Positions 25,313 through 35,654 are shown, numbered from the stretch's first letter. The stretch is 64,000 nucleotides of DNA from Oscarella lobularis (GCF_947507565.1 NC_089176.1:1240001-1304000); one strand, 5' to 3'. Numbers and translations: made by a program. Notes: generated from the sequence alone by a model not told the origin.

Positions 25313-25580
25313 ACCTCAGACCCTGAGACCTGTCGTGTCCGAGTCATTGTGTTAGAAGTGTCATTGTGTTAGAATGTGTCATTGTGTTAGGATTGGGTTG
25401 AGCAGCAACGGTATCTCTCATCAGTGCACGCCGCAGCTGGACGCAGCGCTGTTTTGCAGCAGACTGAAATTTCCCACGATCAAATTCATAGTTATTTAAT
25501 CACGCCATCAGGAGGTCACATGCTCAGTACTCACGTCTTGTTGCTCAACAAAACTGCGGAATAGCAGTGCAATCACTGCA
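25313..25580. repeat. Short intergenic tandem repeat
   Basis: About 25344-25392 holds three near-copies of gtcattgtgttag in tandem. The remainder is unremarkable 5-prime flank of the beta-helix gene. Confidence 0.6.
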
Positions 25581-27482
25581 ATGCTAACGGTCGCTCTCGT
25601 TCTACTGTATGCTGCATCGGCCTCCTGTAAGCTGATCTGGTCTAATCCACCGGGGCCCCAATTCACGGACGAGGAGAAAGCTGCTCAAGTGAAGAAAGGT
25701 AGCACCTTGATCCAAAGAATTGTGTCTAGCTTCAACGCGAATGCTTCGACGTACACAATCGAACCGGGAGACTATCGCTGGCCGTTGCCAGCGAACCCCT
25801 CCGTCTCGTACCAAGTCGTTTTCTCCGATCTTCATCGATCTTCGACCAATCCCTTCGCTATACGCGCATACGGCGTTACGTTTTGGCTCACTGTAAACGC
25901 CAACGTTACTTTCAGAAACGGCACGATACCGAATTTTCCACTTACGAGAGGAATTATCTTTCTAAATTGCTCGAATATTCATCTTTACGGTTTGACCGTC
26001 GACAGCGATCCTCGAGGCGTCATCGAAGGCAAAGTCGTACAAGTCGATACCAATCGTAATCGTCTGCAACTTCGTCTTTCCCTGGGCTCCTTCTTTCAGC
26101 CGTTTCGAAATCCTGAGACCGGTGACGCTTCGGGCAACTTTCTGCGTTTTCTTCCCTACAAAGGCGACGGAACGTTTATGACACCCCTGTACGGTTTCCA
26201 AAAAAACAGAGGTCTCTATCTATCAAATCTCACCAAATTAGACAGCAACAATACATTTTACGCCTACTTACGAAATACAAAGCTTCTCAGCACGACAATG
26301 ACCTCGTCGTGGAAGCAAGCATACGGAAGTCAAGGAGTCTTGGAACCGAACGACGGAATAAGTATTATCTACTCCGGTACGTTTATGTTAGAGTTAGATA
26401 ATTGCGAGAACTTGACAATAGACAGCGTGACCAGTCACGCTGCCAAGGGCAAGATATCTATGACGGGAGGCGAAGGAGGACATCTCATACGCAACTATTC
26501 CTCAATGCCTCGACCACATACGAATCAATTATACGGGGGAGAAGGGGGCATGGTGAATGCCTTGCGACGAGGCCCGACGTTCGATTCGATTACCATTCGA
26601 ACGTCGAGCGACGACATCATGAATTTTCACGGCTACTGGGGCTACGTTAGTAGCGTGCAAAACGATCAGGTAGTGTTTGTAAAGTCGTCCTTCAATGCGA
26701 GGAGCACTGCCCTCCTACGTCCGGGTGATAGAGCGATATTTTATAACATGAGTACTTTTGCTATACTAGGAACGGCAGCAGTCGTGAAAGCCTTGGCGAT
26801 CAACGTCATTCAATTCAATCGTACGACAGGTGTATTTAATCAGAGCATCGCCTATTTTCCTGATATAAGTTCAGCCAACTGGGTAATGAAAAATTCTCAT
26901 TTCATAGACTGTTATCAACGCGTGCTTATACAAAACGGGCCCGGAACGTTCATCAATAATACGCTAGAACGCGTCGGTTCGTCTATTAGTATACGCAGCA
27001 CTAAAGCGTCGTACAACGAGGGAGGAATACCTCATAATATTGTCGTTGCTAACAATAGGCTGATGAACGTCACAGCCATTCCTTATTCCCTCGCTTTTGG
27101 CGACCACGGTGCTCCCATATATGTCGGAGGCAGTAACGAACTCAAACTACCTATATATAATAATATAACGATAGTAAATAACACCATAGTTAATCCAGGT
27201 GACACGGGAATAAACATCTGGACTAGTTCTGATTTTGTCATCGAGGGAAACACCATAGTGAATCCCCATTTATCGACATTTGTTGCTGATAACGGAACTG
27301 ATGGTCATCCGCAGGCAATTTTTGTAGATTACAGTAAAAACGGCGTTGTAAGAAATAACTGCGCTTCAGACCCAAACGGTGTTTGCAAGAAAGACAACGT
27401 AACAGGAAGCATTGTTCTGGGTCTTGGTGAGAACGTTGCAAACGTTTCTTTTATTGATTCTTTGTGGAATGCGTGCCCGTAG
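25581..27482 (+). CDS. Secreted right-handed beta-helix protein (parallel beta-helix, possible glycan-active)
   Basis: An intronless frame of 633 residues with a signal peptide (MLTVALVLLYAASASCKLIW). The body has the repeating short strands and Asn-rich turns of a right-handed parallel beta-helix: VTFRNGTIPNFP, NIHLYGLTVDSDPRG, NLTIDSVTSHAAKG, NNITIVNNTIVNPGD, FVIEGNTIVNPH. Many N-glycosylation sequons fit secretion. The fold is shared by pectate lyase-like and GH28/GH110-like enzymes; GGEGG and TSSDDIMNFHGYWG may line a groove, but no catalytic set can be assigned. Lack of introns in a region of intron-rich genes suggests retrocopying or transfer from bacteria. Its C-terminal third has been copied downstream at 28812 and 33187. 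Confidence 0.8.
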   Translation: MLTVALVLLYAASASCKLIWSNPPGPQFTDEEKAAQVKKGSTLIQRIVSSFNANASTYTIEPGDYRWPLPANPSVSYQVVFSDLHRSSTNPFAIRAYGVTFWLTVNANVTFRNGTIPNFPLTRGIIFLNCSNIHLYGLTVDSDPRGVIEGKVVQVDTNRNRLQLRLSLGSFFQPFRNPETGDASGNFLRFLPYKGDGTFMTPLYGFQKNRGLYLSNLTKLDSNNTFYAYLRNTKLLSTTMTSSWKQAYGSQGVLEPNDGISIIYSGTFMLELDNCENLTIDSVTSHAAKGKISMTGGEGGHLIRNYSSMPRPHTNQLYGGEGGMVNALRRGPTFDSITIRTSSDDIMNFHGYWGYVSSVQNDQVVFVKSSFNARSTALLRPGDRAIFYNMSTFAILGTAAVVKALAINVIQFNRTTGVFNQSIAYFPDISSANWVMKNSHFIDCYQRVLIQNGPGTFINNTLERVGSSISIRSTKASYNEGGIPHNIVVANNRLMNVTAIPYSLAFGDHGAPIYVGGSNELKLPIYNNITIVNNTIVNPGDTGINIWTSSDFVIEGNTIVNPHLSTFVADNGTDGHPQAIFVDYSKNGVVRNNCASDPNGVCKKDNVTGSIVLGLGENVANVSFIDSLWNACP

Positions 27483-27574
27483 TCATATCGAAATAATATT
27501 AGCACAGTCTAAAGAATTTAAGGACACTGTCTAAAATAATGTGACCATTTACTCTAACCGATAAGACCCTGTTT

Positions 27575-28404
27575 TTAGTTACTTCTCTTCTTGGCAAGAA
27601 ACCTTTTGTATGCCGCGTCTGTACCGCAGAGCCAGTCCCATATCAGCATCATTCCACCGTAGTTGCCTGTATTTGCCGAATGGTGAAAATCGTGCACCTC
27701 AGCACTCGGTCTGAAAGGAAAATAACGAAAGGGTGACCACCAAAAATCGTATCCGCAGTGGCTATCCAACGCTTCGGCAACACGAACAATAGTGTAAACC
27801 CAAAACGTGATCATGTGCGACCCGAGGAGCAGAGGACCAGCGATGAGTGGAATGACATTAGAAATGAGGTTATCAACAGGATGAAAATATTCTGCCGAAA
27901 AACCGACTGGAACGTAGAAACGATGGTGAAGTTTGTGAAAGCGACTATAGAGAAGGGGATGATGCATAGCGCGATGGCCCCAGTAGAAAAGGGTCTCGTA
28001 AATGAAGAGGCTAGCGGCAACGTGCGTGATGACCTCGAGCAGTGATGGTAAAGGAAGATTCATTCTCATGCCTCGTAGAACAGCTGCTTTATATATCAAA
28101 GGAAGGAGCAGTGGCTGGAGGACGAGATGATTGAGTGCTAGAACAGCCAGACAATTTCGAATTGTCTTCTTGTCGGGGTATTTTCCCTGAAAAATACTTA
28201 TTCAATTGCACGGCTAGGCTCCTTTCCCTCTTTCTCCACCTTTTGGATTTTGCTCTCGGGACAGAGATCGAAATAGTCGATTGTGGCGAGGAAGAGGCTT
28301 CCACCGACATAAGAGACTTCGTGCACGATAATGAAACCCAGCACAAACGCAAGAAACGTGTCTTGCTTGGGGCTAAGCACCAAGTTGATCAGCGAACCGT
28401 CCAT
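27575..28404 (-). CDS. Membrane fatty acid/sterol hydroxylase, copy A (apparently intact)
   Basis: Two exons (28404-28240 and 28186-27575) encode 258 residues. The first holds MDGSLINLV and the long hydrophobic FLAFVLGFIIVHEVSYVGG, ending SKIQK; the second continues GKYPDKKTIRNCL. The di-iron histidine boxes of the fatty acid hydroxylase/sterol desaturase superfamily are complete: YWGHRAMHH, FHKLHHRF and HDFHHSANTGNYGG. FAXDC2 and C4-sterol methyl oxidase are the nearest families I can name; substrate is unknown. It acts in the ER membrane if like its relatives. Two more copies lie at 32011 and 36091 and are damaged. Start at 28404 is shared by copy B. Confidence 0.85.
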
Positions 28405-28599
28405 TTTGTTTGGTTTCTCTAACGTGCGCTGGGCTGACCACTTTAAACCCACTTCGCTCTGCTATTGGACAGCTATTCTTTACGTCCTCCAATCCGAGTC
28501 CTTGTTTTGACACTGGACGTTCGTATGCAGCACTGCTAAAGTTTGTCCTTTGGCTCAAACCCGCTCAAATAAGGCAGCATTTGTTTTAGCTTATCTGCA

Positions 28600-28690
28600 G
28601 AGTGTTGTGCGAGGGATCGTGTTCCAGTGCAATCACTATGGCGTGCTAGCATTTGTGCTCTCTGTTTATGGCGTTGTTTCAATCACGTAC
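28600..28690 (+). pseudogene. Degenerate signal-peptide exon related to the Ig receptors
   Basis: Sequence around tatggcgtgctagcatttgt matches the first exon of the receptor a genes (37579, 43289, 49379) and the better preserved orphan at 33057. The reading frame here is not kept. Confidence 0.5.
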
Positions 28691-28694
28691 AGTA

Positions 28695-28769
28695 ACAGAA
28701 CAGGCTGTCGACTCGAGTCTACAGTGTAGTAATACTACGTTGTAAACTCGAGCCGACAGCCTGTTCTGT
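28695..28769. repeat. 23-bp inverted repeat with 29-bp loop
   Basis: The arms 28695-28717 and 28747-28769 (core acagaacaggctgtcg / cgacagcctgttctgt) are reverse complements with one mismatch. It could be a small hairpin element; a related half-site (cgacagcctg) occurs near 37760. Confidence 0.75.
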
Positions 28770-28811
28770 GCTCCTAACACGTATCCTGCACGAGGTTTTC
28801 CTTGTAATGAG

Positions 28812-29247
28812 TACATACCTCATAATATCGTCGTTGCTAACAATCGGCTGATAAACGTCATAGGCTCATAGCCATTCCTTATTCCCTCGTTTTTGGCGAA
28901 GGCAGTAACGAACTCAAACTACCTATCTATAATAATATAACCATAACCATAACCATAGTAAATAACACCATAGTAAATCCAGGTGTCTTTTTGTCATCGA
29001 GGGAAACACCATAGTGAATCCCCATTTATCGACATTTGTCGCTGATAACGGAACTGATGGTCATCTGCAGGCAATTTTTGTAGATTACAGTAGAAACGGC
29101 GTTGTGAGAAATAACTGCGCTTCAGACCCAAACGGTGTTTGCAAGAAAGATAACGTAACGGGAAGCATTGTTCTGGGTCTTGGTGAGAACGTTGCAAACG
29201 TTTCTTTTATTGATTCTTTATGGAATGCGTGCTTGGGAGGCCCGTAG
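28812..29247 (+). pseudogene. Beta-helix gene fragment, 3-prime part (copy 2)
   Basis: Corresponds to roughly the last 150 codons of the beta-helix gene at 25581, including DNGTDGHLQAIFVDYS and SFIDSLWNAC. The upstream part has internal losses and gains, for example an extra near-repeat of ataaccata near 28937, and no start, so it is a truncated duplicate. The last 77 codons remain open. Confidence 0.8.
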
Positions 29248-29903
29248 TCATATCGAAATAATATTAGCAAACGGTCTAAGGATACTCTCTAAAATAGTGG
29301 GATCATTTACTCTAGACGTGGGCTGACTAAGTATACGATTCCTGCGAAGTAGCAGTTTGGTGTCGTGATTTGGTAGCAGCTGTGATTTCATCGTGAATTG
29401 CGTTCTCCGCACTTCGTTGACTTTTTCTGAAAAGAGATCTGCATGAGTAGGGAAAGTGCATTACTAAACATGAACGTACGCTTGGGGAATGTAATAGAGT
29501 GCGTTCTTACTAGCCCTTTTCGAAGCTCAATCATTAGACAGTGCAATTTATTGACTTTCTGCTTAGCTAAAATACCGCTGATATGGCTCCGCGTCACGAC
29601 CAGAGCCCTATAATAATTATGGGGCTCTGATCACGACAACATTGCGACTTTGATCAGCATACAGTCGCCATATTAGCTATTTTAATCAATTGTGATTTCA
29701 GGGGGTTGACGGTTCAACTTAGGGTAATTTTGAGATTTTATTGTTCAGTGACATTTTTTATAAGAAGGAAACAATGACAGTCGCAAGTACACATAACAAA
29801 GTCACACATAGAGAGTAAGATGAAGTAAAACGCCTGCAAAACACCAAGTCATTGCACGACACCATTGTCAAGGAACGATTGAAGCCAAAGCAACATTTAG
29901 GCG
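29248..29903. other. Intergenic gap
   Basis: AT-rich sequence between the beta-helix fragment and the 3-prime end of the next membrane protein. No gene is seen. Confidence 0.45.
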
Positions 29904-31517
29904 TTAATTGACCAAATTTATGCTTTCTTCTGCTTGTTGACGGACTGATTGTTGACGGACTGATGGCAAATTATTTCGGTTGCGCTTCCAGTCGTACCAT
30001 TCCTCGAATGTCGAAAGCATAACGTTAAATGTTCCTTGCAGAAAAACGAAGAAGGAAAGAAGGCGGAAAAGAGAGCCGACCGAGAATAACATTCGATTGA
30101 TTAACTCCCAGGAAGATTGTCCGTAAATGAAGTCTTCAGCCCCAGATGTCGCGGCAGCTCTTTCACTAGCAATGGGTCCCTCTAGAGCTAGATCGATAAA
30201 GTATCTCACGAAGTTAATACATGTCATGTAGGCCATGACGAATGGGTAGACGTAGAGAGAATAGATTGAATTCATGGCATTCATGTAGATACGCTCTTGT
30301 TTCGTCGGATCGTGGACTTTTAGAGACCACAGGTCCTTTGCCAACTTCCGAATAGTAATAACCAATACAACTTGAACATAGACCTCTGTCAAATTAGACG
30401 CGGAATGTGCTATTTGAAGACATATATTTACATTCAAGTCGTTCTCAACAATTGAACTGCAATTTGTGCGTTGAAGACAAGCAGCGTTGGCGTATATGGA
30501 TAGAACGCCGTAAACAAGTGGAAAGCAACTCGAGAATATCAGGCCGACCGCAATGAAAACGTCAAAATCATCCTTTGGTTCTCTAGCCTTAATTTTTTTC
30601 ACTATCCCAAATCCAAGAAAACAGATCAGAGAAGAGAACATGTATTCAGCTAAGTTAGCCCCAGCGTAGTAGTTTGTACTGCCCGTTGCTTCAGCCGATA
30701 TAAAAATTCCAGTCCAGGCTACAGCAGCTCCCACTGCCACGAAAAGAATGAAGGCGAACCGTTTTACGAATGGTCCAAGTGATTTATAATCAATGTTGCT
30801 TTCTCCTCCAAGTGGATTTAAACTCCGGAGTGGCGTTGACCAAAAGTGAAGAACTCCAGACCTTTTGCTGCTCTTTGCTAATTTTGCAAGCAAGAAAAAT
30901 ATCAGAACGACACACAATTGCACATAAAAGGGACGCAAGCGCTTTACTGCATTCAAATTGGCATTCGCTATATTGCAGGTTTTATTTCCTTTTCTCCTCA
31001 GTGGCAACTCTGCGCCTTTCACGTACTCCAAAAATTTCTCTAATCCGATGAACAGCACTGCAAAAATAAAAGCGACAAAAATTGCTGCCACTTTCACTTT
31101 GGAACCGTTTGAATCAGATATGTCATATTTAGACTTTACATAAAACAGGTAGAAAACAGCCAAGAAGAATATTAATGTTGCTGACTTGTAAAAAACGGCT
31201 ACCAGAGTAACACTGACGGGCATACACGGAGACGAAGCGTGTTCTAAAATGATTATGAAAGTTGTAACAATTTCAGCAATAGCAAGTAAAGACAGGATAA
31301 GCAAAACAAACAGAACTACTCCATCCATTGCCCTCATCTTTTTTTTATCCTTCTTCCACAAGCTATTATTCCAAATCAAAAATCTCAAAAGAATTGCTAT
31401 AAGCACAACAACAAAACCGCACGAGTAAATTGGGATGTAGTAAGACGAATCGTCAGTGTGATGAGAATCAAGAGAATTTGACAAGGCGAAGCTGAGCGAA
31501 AGAACAACCGGAGGCAC
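29904..31517 (-). CDS. Multi-pass membrane protein of unrecognised family, paralog 1
   Basis: One long exon of about 537 codons on the minus strand. I count roughly ten to twelve hydrophobic helices (for example GFVVVLIAILLRFLIW, VVLFVLLILSLLAIAEI, VAAIFVAFIFAVLFIGL, FYVQLCVVLIFFLLAKLAK, FAFILFVAVGAAVAWTG) separated by short basic loops such as KLAKDLWSLKVH. A short upstream hydrophobic segment (TFITVCVPPVVLSLSFALS) looks like a signal or first helix, but no ATG precedes it in this exon, so a first exon is missing. The topology recalls multi-span channels or receptors; I do not recognise a family. A paralog lies at 34014. Confidence 0.7.
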   Translation of the reverse strand: MPPVVLSLSFALSNSLDSHHTDDSSYYIPIYSCGFVVVLIAILLRFLIWNNSLWKKDKKKMRAMDGVVLFVLLILSLLAIAEIVTTFIIILEHASSPCMPVSVTLVAVFYKSATLIFFLAVFYLFYVKSKYDISDSNGSKVKVAAIFVAFIFAVLFIGLEKFLEYVKGAELPLRRKGNKTCNIANANLNAVKRLRPFYVQLCVVLIFFLLAKLAKSSKRSGVLHFWSTPLRSLNPLGGESNIDYKSLGPFVKRFAFILFVAVGAAVAWTGIFISAEATGSTNYYAGANLAEYMFSSLICFLGFGIVKKIKAREPKDDFDVFIAVGLIFSSCFPLVYGVLSIYANAACLQRTNCSSIVENDLNVNICLQIAHSASNLTEVYVQVVLVITIRKLAKDLWSLKVHDPTKQERIYMNAMNSIYSLYVYPFVMAYMTCINFVRYFIDLALEGPIASERAAATSGAEDFIYGQSSWELINRMLFSVGSLFRLLSFFVFLQGTFNVMLSTFEEWYDWKRNRNNLPSVRQQSVRQQAEESINLVN

Positions 31518-32010
31518 ACAGACGGTGATGAACGTTTGGGTGCACTTCGTAGCCTCATCGGTTTCACCTACGATAATATCATATCATTTTTATAGTCTAA
31601 CTGACTCTGTGCACCATCAATATCTACGTAGGCAGTTGGGGCAGTTGGGACGTCCCCTGTCTGAGGCATTTGATGCCAAGATTCGTCGAGGTCGTTGGCA
31701 GCGGTGGCATCGTAATTGGGTTCCATCTCAAGTTGCGATGTGGAAACTATTCAACGGTACTCTCCTAGCTTACGCGAGAAGACAAAAGAAATGTACGGGA
31801 AACTCACTGACTGTGGGAAAGTGTGGCTGGTGCCACCACTCAGAGCTAATCTAATTACGTTACCTCGACACCGCGCTCTCGATCAATCGACGACGGCGCT
31901 TGTGTTCTGGTTTGGTTAATTACGTGGAGTGGGGAGGGGGTTGCGAGACGTCAGACGGAAAAAAGTAATTTAAATCGCCAACAAAACTGCCAACCGACCC
32001 TGCCCTGTTT
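31518..32010. other. Intergenic gap
   Basis: Probable 5-prime region of paralog 1 (minus strand) and the 3-prime flank of hydroxylase copy B. A missing first exon for paralog 1 should lie here. Nothing else is seen. Confidence 0.4.
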
Positions 32011-32832
32011 TTAGTTACTTTTCCGCTTGGCAAGAAACCTTTTGTATGCCGCATCTGTACCGCAGAGCCAGTCCCATATCAGCATCATTCCACCGTAGTT
32101 GCCTGAATTCGCTGAATGGTGAAAATCGTGCACCTCGGCGCTCGGTCTGAAAGGAAAATAACGAAAGGGTGACCACCAAAAATCGTATCCGCAGTGGCTA
32201 TCAAACGCCTCGGCAACACGTACAATAGTCAAAACCCAAAACGTGATCATGTGCGACCCGAGGAGCAGAGGACCAGCGATGAGTGGAATGACATTAGAAA
32301 TAAGGTTATCAACAGGATGGAAATATTCTGCCGAAAAACCGACTGGAACGTAGAAACGATGGTGGAGCTTATGAAAGCGACTATAGAGAAGAGGATGATG
32401 CAGAGCGCGATGTCCCCAGTAGAAAAGGGTCTCGTCAATGAAGAGGCTCGCGGCAACGTGCGTGATGACCTCGAGCAGTGATGGTAAAGGAAGATTCATT
32501 CTCATGCCTCGTAGAACAGCTGCTTTATATATCAAAGGAAGGAGCAGTGGCTGGAGGACGAGATGATAGAACAGCAAGACAATTTCGAATTGTCTTCTTA
32601 TCGGGGTATTTTCCCTGAAAAATACTTATTCAATTGCAAGGCTAGGCTCCTTTCTCTCTTTCTCCACCTTTTGGATTTTGCTCTCGGGACAGAGATCGAA
32701 ATAGTCGATTGTGGCGAAGAAGAGGCTTCCACCGACATAAGAGACTTCGTGCACGATAATGAAACCCAGCACAAACGCAAGAAACGTGTCTTGCTTGGGG
32801 CTGAACACCCAGTTGATCAGCGAACCGTCCAT
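32011..32832 (-). pseudogene. Membrane hydroxylase, copy B (frame broken by 8-bp deletion)
   Basis: Same two-exon layout as copy A: first exon 32832-32668 (MDGSLINWVFSPKQ), second exon ending at 32011. Near 32570 the copy lacks eight bases (ttgagtgc on the plus strand) that copies A and C share, which shifts the frame at the start of exon 2, just after RNCLAVL. Downstream the three histidine boxes (YWGHRALHH, FHKLHHRF, HDFHH) remain open, so the break seems recent, or an internal start is used. Confidence 0.75.
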
Positions 32833-33056
32833 TGTTTTGGTTTCATTAACGTGCGCTGGCTGACCAAGAAAAATCCACTTAGACCAGTTAGACCACGTCG
32901 CTCTGCTATTGGACAGCTATTGTTTCACGTCCTCCAATCCGAGTCCTTGTTTTGACACTAGGCGTTCGTTTGCAGCACTGCTAAAGTTTGTCCTTTGGCT
33001 CAAACCCGCTCAAACAAAGCAGCAATTGTTTTAGCTTATCTGCAGAGTGTTGTGCG

Positions 33057-33152
33057 ATGGAATCATGTTCCAGTGCAGGCAGATGCTATTACTATGGCGT
33101 GCTAGCATTTAGGCTCTCTGTTTATGGCGTTGTTCCTTCGCTCGGTAGATTT
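33057..33152 (+). pseudogene. Orphan signal-peptide exon like receptor a genes
   Basis: Reads MESCSSAGRCYYYGVLAF then LSVYGVVPSLG followed by a GTAGAT donor in phase 1, the same layout as the first exons at 37579 and 43289. No Ig exon follows; instead a beta-helix gene fragment begins at 33187. It appears carried along by segmental duplication. Confidence 0.65.
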
Positions 33153-33186
33153 ACAATCATGGCTTTAGTTACCCGGCACGTACAGT

Positions 33187-33630
33187 TACTACATAATATC
33201 GTCGTTGCTAACAGTCGGCTGATAAACGTCATAGCCATTCCTTATTCCATCGCTTTTGGCGACCACGGTGCTCTCATATATGTCGGAAGCAGTAACGAAC
33301 TCAAACTACCTATCTATAACCGTAACCATAGTAAATCCAGGTGGCACGGGAATAAACATCTGGACTAGTTCTGATTTTGTCATCGAGGGAAATACCATAG
33401 TGAATCCCCCTTTATCGACATTTGTCGCTGATAACGGAACTGATGTCATCTGCAGGCAATTTTTGTAGATTACAGTAGAAACGGCGTTGTGAGAAATAAC
33501 TGCGCTTCAGACCCAAACGGTGTTTGCAAGAAAGATAACGTAACAGGAAGCATTGTTCTGGGTCTTGGTGAGAACGTTGCAAACGTTTCTTTTATTGATT
33601 TTTGTAGAATGCGTGTTGGAAGGCCCGTAG
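33187..33630 (+). pseudogene. Beta-helix gene fragment, 3-prime part (copy 3)
   Basis: A second truncated copy of the C-terminal third of the gene at 25581, preserving SIAFGDHGALIYVG, TGINIWTSSDFVIEGNT and KKDNVTGSIVLGLGENV in pieces. Small deletions break the frame several times. Placement beside hydroxylase copy B mirrors copy 2 beside copy A. Confidence 0.8.
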
Positions 33631-34013
33631 TCGAAATAATATTAGCAAACGTTCTAAAGAATTTAAGGATACTGTCTAAGATAGTGTGACCATTCACTTT
33701 TGGCCCAAAAGGCATTTTTGAGGTGACGACTCTGAGTCACTGGAAATGGAAGCAAGAGCGGGCTAAAAAGCAGGCATTTGGAGAGTTTACATACTAGCAG
33801 AGAAATGAGGATCATGAAGACTGCCTGGGTATTTAAATCATGCACGTTTGTAGTAATTTATTTAGCGGCATCGATAATTTAATACGCACAAACAGAAGAA
33901 AGTGGAAAGAGATCAAAGTTTATCATGCATGCAAATTTGAATCGCTCCTACAACACCACAAAGACTCATACAAGAACGGGGTAATCTGAAGTACAGATAG
34001 ACAAAAACTCTAA
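33631..34013. other. Intergenic gap
   Basis: AT-rich flank between the beta-helix fragment and the stop of membrane paralog 2. No feature seen. Confidence 0.45.
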
Positions 34014-35654
34014 CTAGACAGAACGATTGAAGAGCAATGATCTTCTTTCGTTTTTGCTGCTTTGCTGTTGATCACCTAGCTCATTCGGGTTTTGATTTTT
34101 TTTAGATCGCCAGTACTCCGTAAATGTTGAAAGCATAACGTTCATCGTTCCTTGTAAAAACACAAAAAAGGAAAGAAGACGAAAAAAAGAGCAGAATAGC
34201 ATTCGTTCAACTAACTTCCACAAGGGCTTTCCATAGATGACATCTTCAACTTCAGAAATTGGTCCTTCCAGAGATAGATCGATCAAGTACCTCGCAAAGT
34301 TGATGAATGCCATATAGGCCATGATGAACGGGTATACGTACAAAGTATATATTGACGTCTTTGCATTCATGTGAATACGCTCTTGTTCCGTCGTCGTGTG
34401 GACCTTTAGGGACCACAGATCTTTTGCTAACTTCCGAATGGTAACGGTCAATACAACTTGAACGGAAACTGCTGTCAAATTAGACGTAAGATGCACTATT
34501 TGAAGCGGTATATTTATATTTGATGATGCATTTGCCAAACTGCAGTTGTGGAGACAAGCGAAATTGGCGTATATAGATAGAAGGCAGTAGAGAACTGGAA
34601 AGCAACTAGTGGAGATAAGGCCCACCGCAATGAAAACGTCAAAACTTTGCTTTGGCTCTCTATCCGTAATCTTCTTCAAGATACCAAAGCCAAGGAGGCA
34701 TAAAACAGAAGAAAATATAAATTCAGCTAAGTTAGTTACAGCGTAGTAGTTAGCCTTTTTCGTTAGTCCAGTCGATATAAAAGCACTACTCCAGGCTAGA
34801 GTAGCTCCAAGTGCCACTACAAGAATGCAGAAGAACCGTTTCACCAATGGTTTAAGTGAGTCGTAGTTGATTTTGCTTTCTCCCCCCAGTTGATTCAATT
34901 TTCGCAGTGGCGTCGTAGACCAAAAGTGAAGAACGCCAGCCTTTTTACTGCTCTTCGCTACCTTTGCAAGTAAAAAAAATAGCAGAACAACGCACAATTG
35001 CATATAGAATGGGCGCAAGGATCTCTCTGCTTCCACATAACGCCTATTAATATCATCACAGGTGCGGTTTGTTGTTCTCTTAAAAGGCAGTCCCACGTCT
35101 GTTACGTAGTCCAAAAATTTCTCCAATCCAATAAAAAGCACTGCAAATATTGAAACGGCAAAAATGGCTGTCACCTTTTCTTCAGAGCCTTTTGAATCAG
35201 ATATATCATATCGAGATTTGGTGAAAAACAAATACAAAAGACTGAAGAAGAATACCAGTGACGCTAAGTCGTAGCAAAATGTTGCTGCAGTGACACTGTT
35301 ACTAAATTCAGCGCTTGGCTCGGATTTGCATTTGTGAATGAAAAGTGCCGTAAACACAAGAGTTCTTATAATTTCAGCAGCAGCAACCGAAGTCAAAACA
35401 AACAGAACGATCATAACCGCTATATCCATTGGCTGCATTGATTTCTTTTTACCTTTTTTTTTCCACAACTCTACATCATGACCCTGGAAAGTGCGTGCAA
35501 CAACGTAAATCACGCCTCTTGAAAAAATCGCCAAAACCATTCCAGCAAATCCAAGCCAGTACATTACATTGCAGTGAGACAAGTCGGACTTAGCATGCCG
35601 GGAATCAAGGGAACTTGATAAGGCAAAGCTAAGCGAAAAAACCGCCGCAAGCAC
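34014..35654 (-). CDS. Multi-pass membrane protein of unrecognised family, paralog 2
   Basis: One exon of about 546 codons, collinear with paralog 1 at 29904 (shared KSRYDISDSKGSEEKV, FIGLEKFLDYV, RPFYMQLCVVLLFFLLAK, KLAKDLWSLKVH, FFVFLQGTMNVMLSTF). Ten to twelve hydrophobic helices are expected. As in paralog 1, the exon opens upstream of a hydrophobic segment (TLTFVAISVLAAVFSLSF) without an in-frame ATG, so the true start is in an unseen first exon; a candidate with a GTGAAA donor lies near 35745. The pair is interleaved with the hydroxylase copies. Function unknown. Confidence 0.7.
   Translation of the reverse strand: MLAAVFSLSFALSSSLDSRHAKSDLSHCNVMYWLGFAGMVLAIFSRGVIYVVARTFQGHDVELWKKKGKKKSMQPMDIAVMIVLFVLTSVAAAEIIRTLVFTALFIHKCKSEPSAEFSNSVTAATFCYDLASLVFFFSLLYLFFTKSRYDISDSKGSEEKVTAIFAVSIFAVLFIGLEKFLDYVTDVGLPFKRTTNRTCDDINRRYVEAERSLRPFYMQLCVVLLFFLLAKVAKSSKKAGVLHFWSTTPLRKLNQLGGESKINYDSLKPLVKRFFCILVVALGATLAWSSAFISTGLTKKANYYAVTNLAEFIFSSVLCLLGFGILKKITDREPKQSFDVFIAVGLISTSCFPVLYCLLSIYANFACLHNCSLANASSNINIPLQIVHLTSNLTAVSVQVVLTVTIRKLAKDLWSLKVHTTTEQERIHMNAKTSIYTLYVYPFIMAYMAFINFARYLIDLSLEGPISEVEDVIYGKPLWKLVERMLFCSFFRLLSFFVFLQGTMNVMLSTFTEYWRSKKNQNPNELGDQQQSSKNERRSLLFNRSV

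Noticed and set aside
27758-28045. A 95-codon plus-strand frame repeated at 32194 and 36556
   Set aside because: It is antisense to the conserved histidine-box exon of the hydroxylase copies; its conservation follows from the sense strand and recent duplication.
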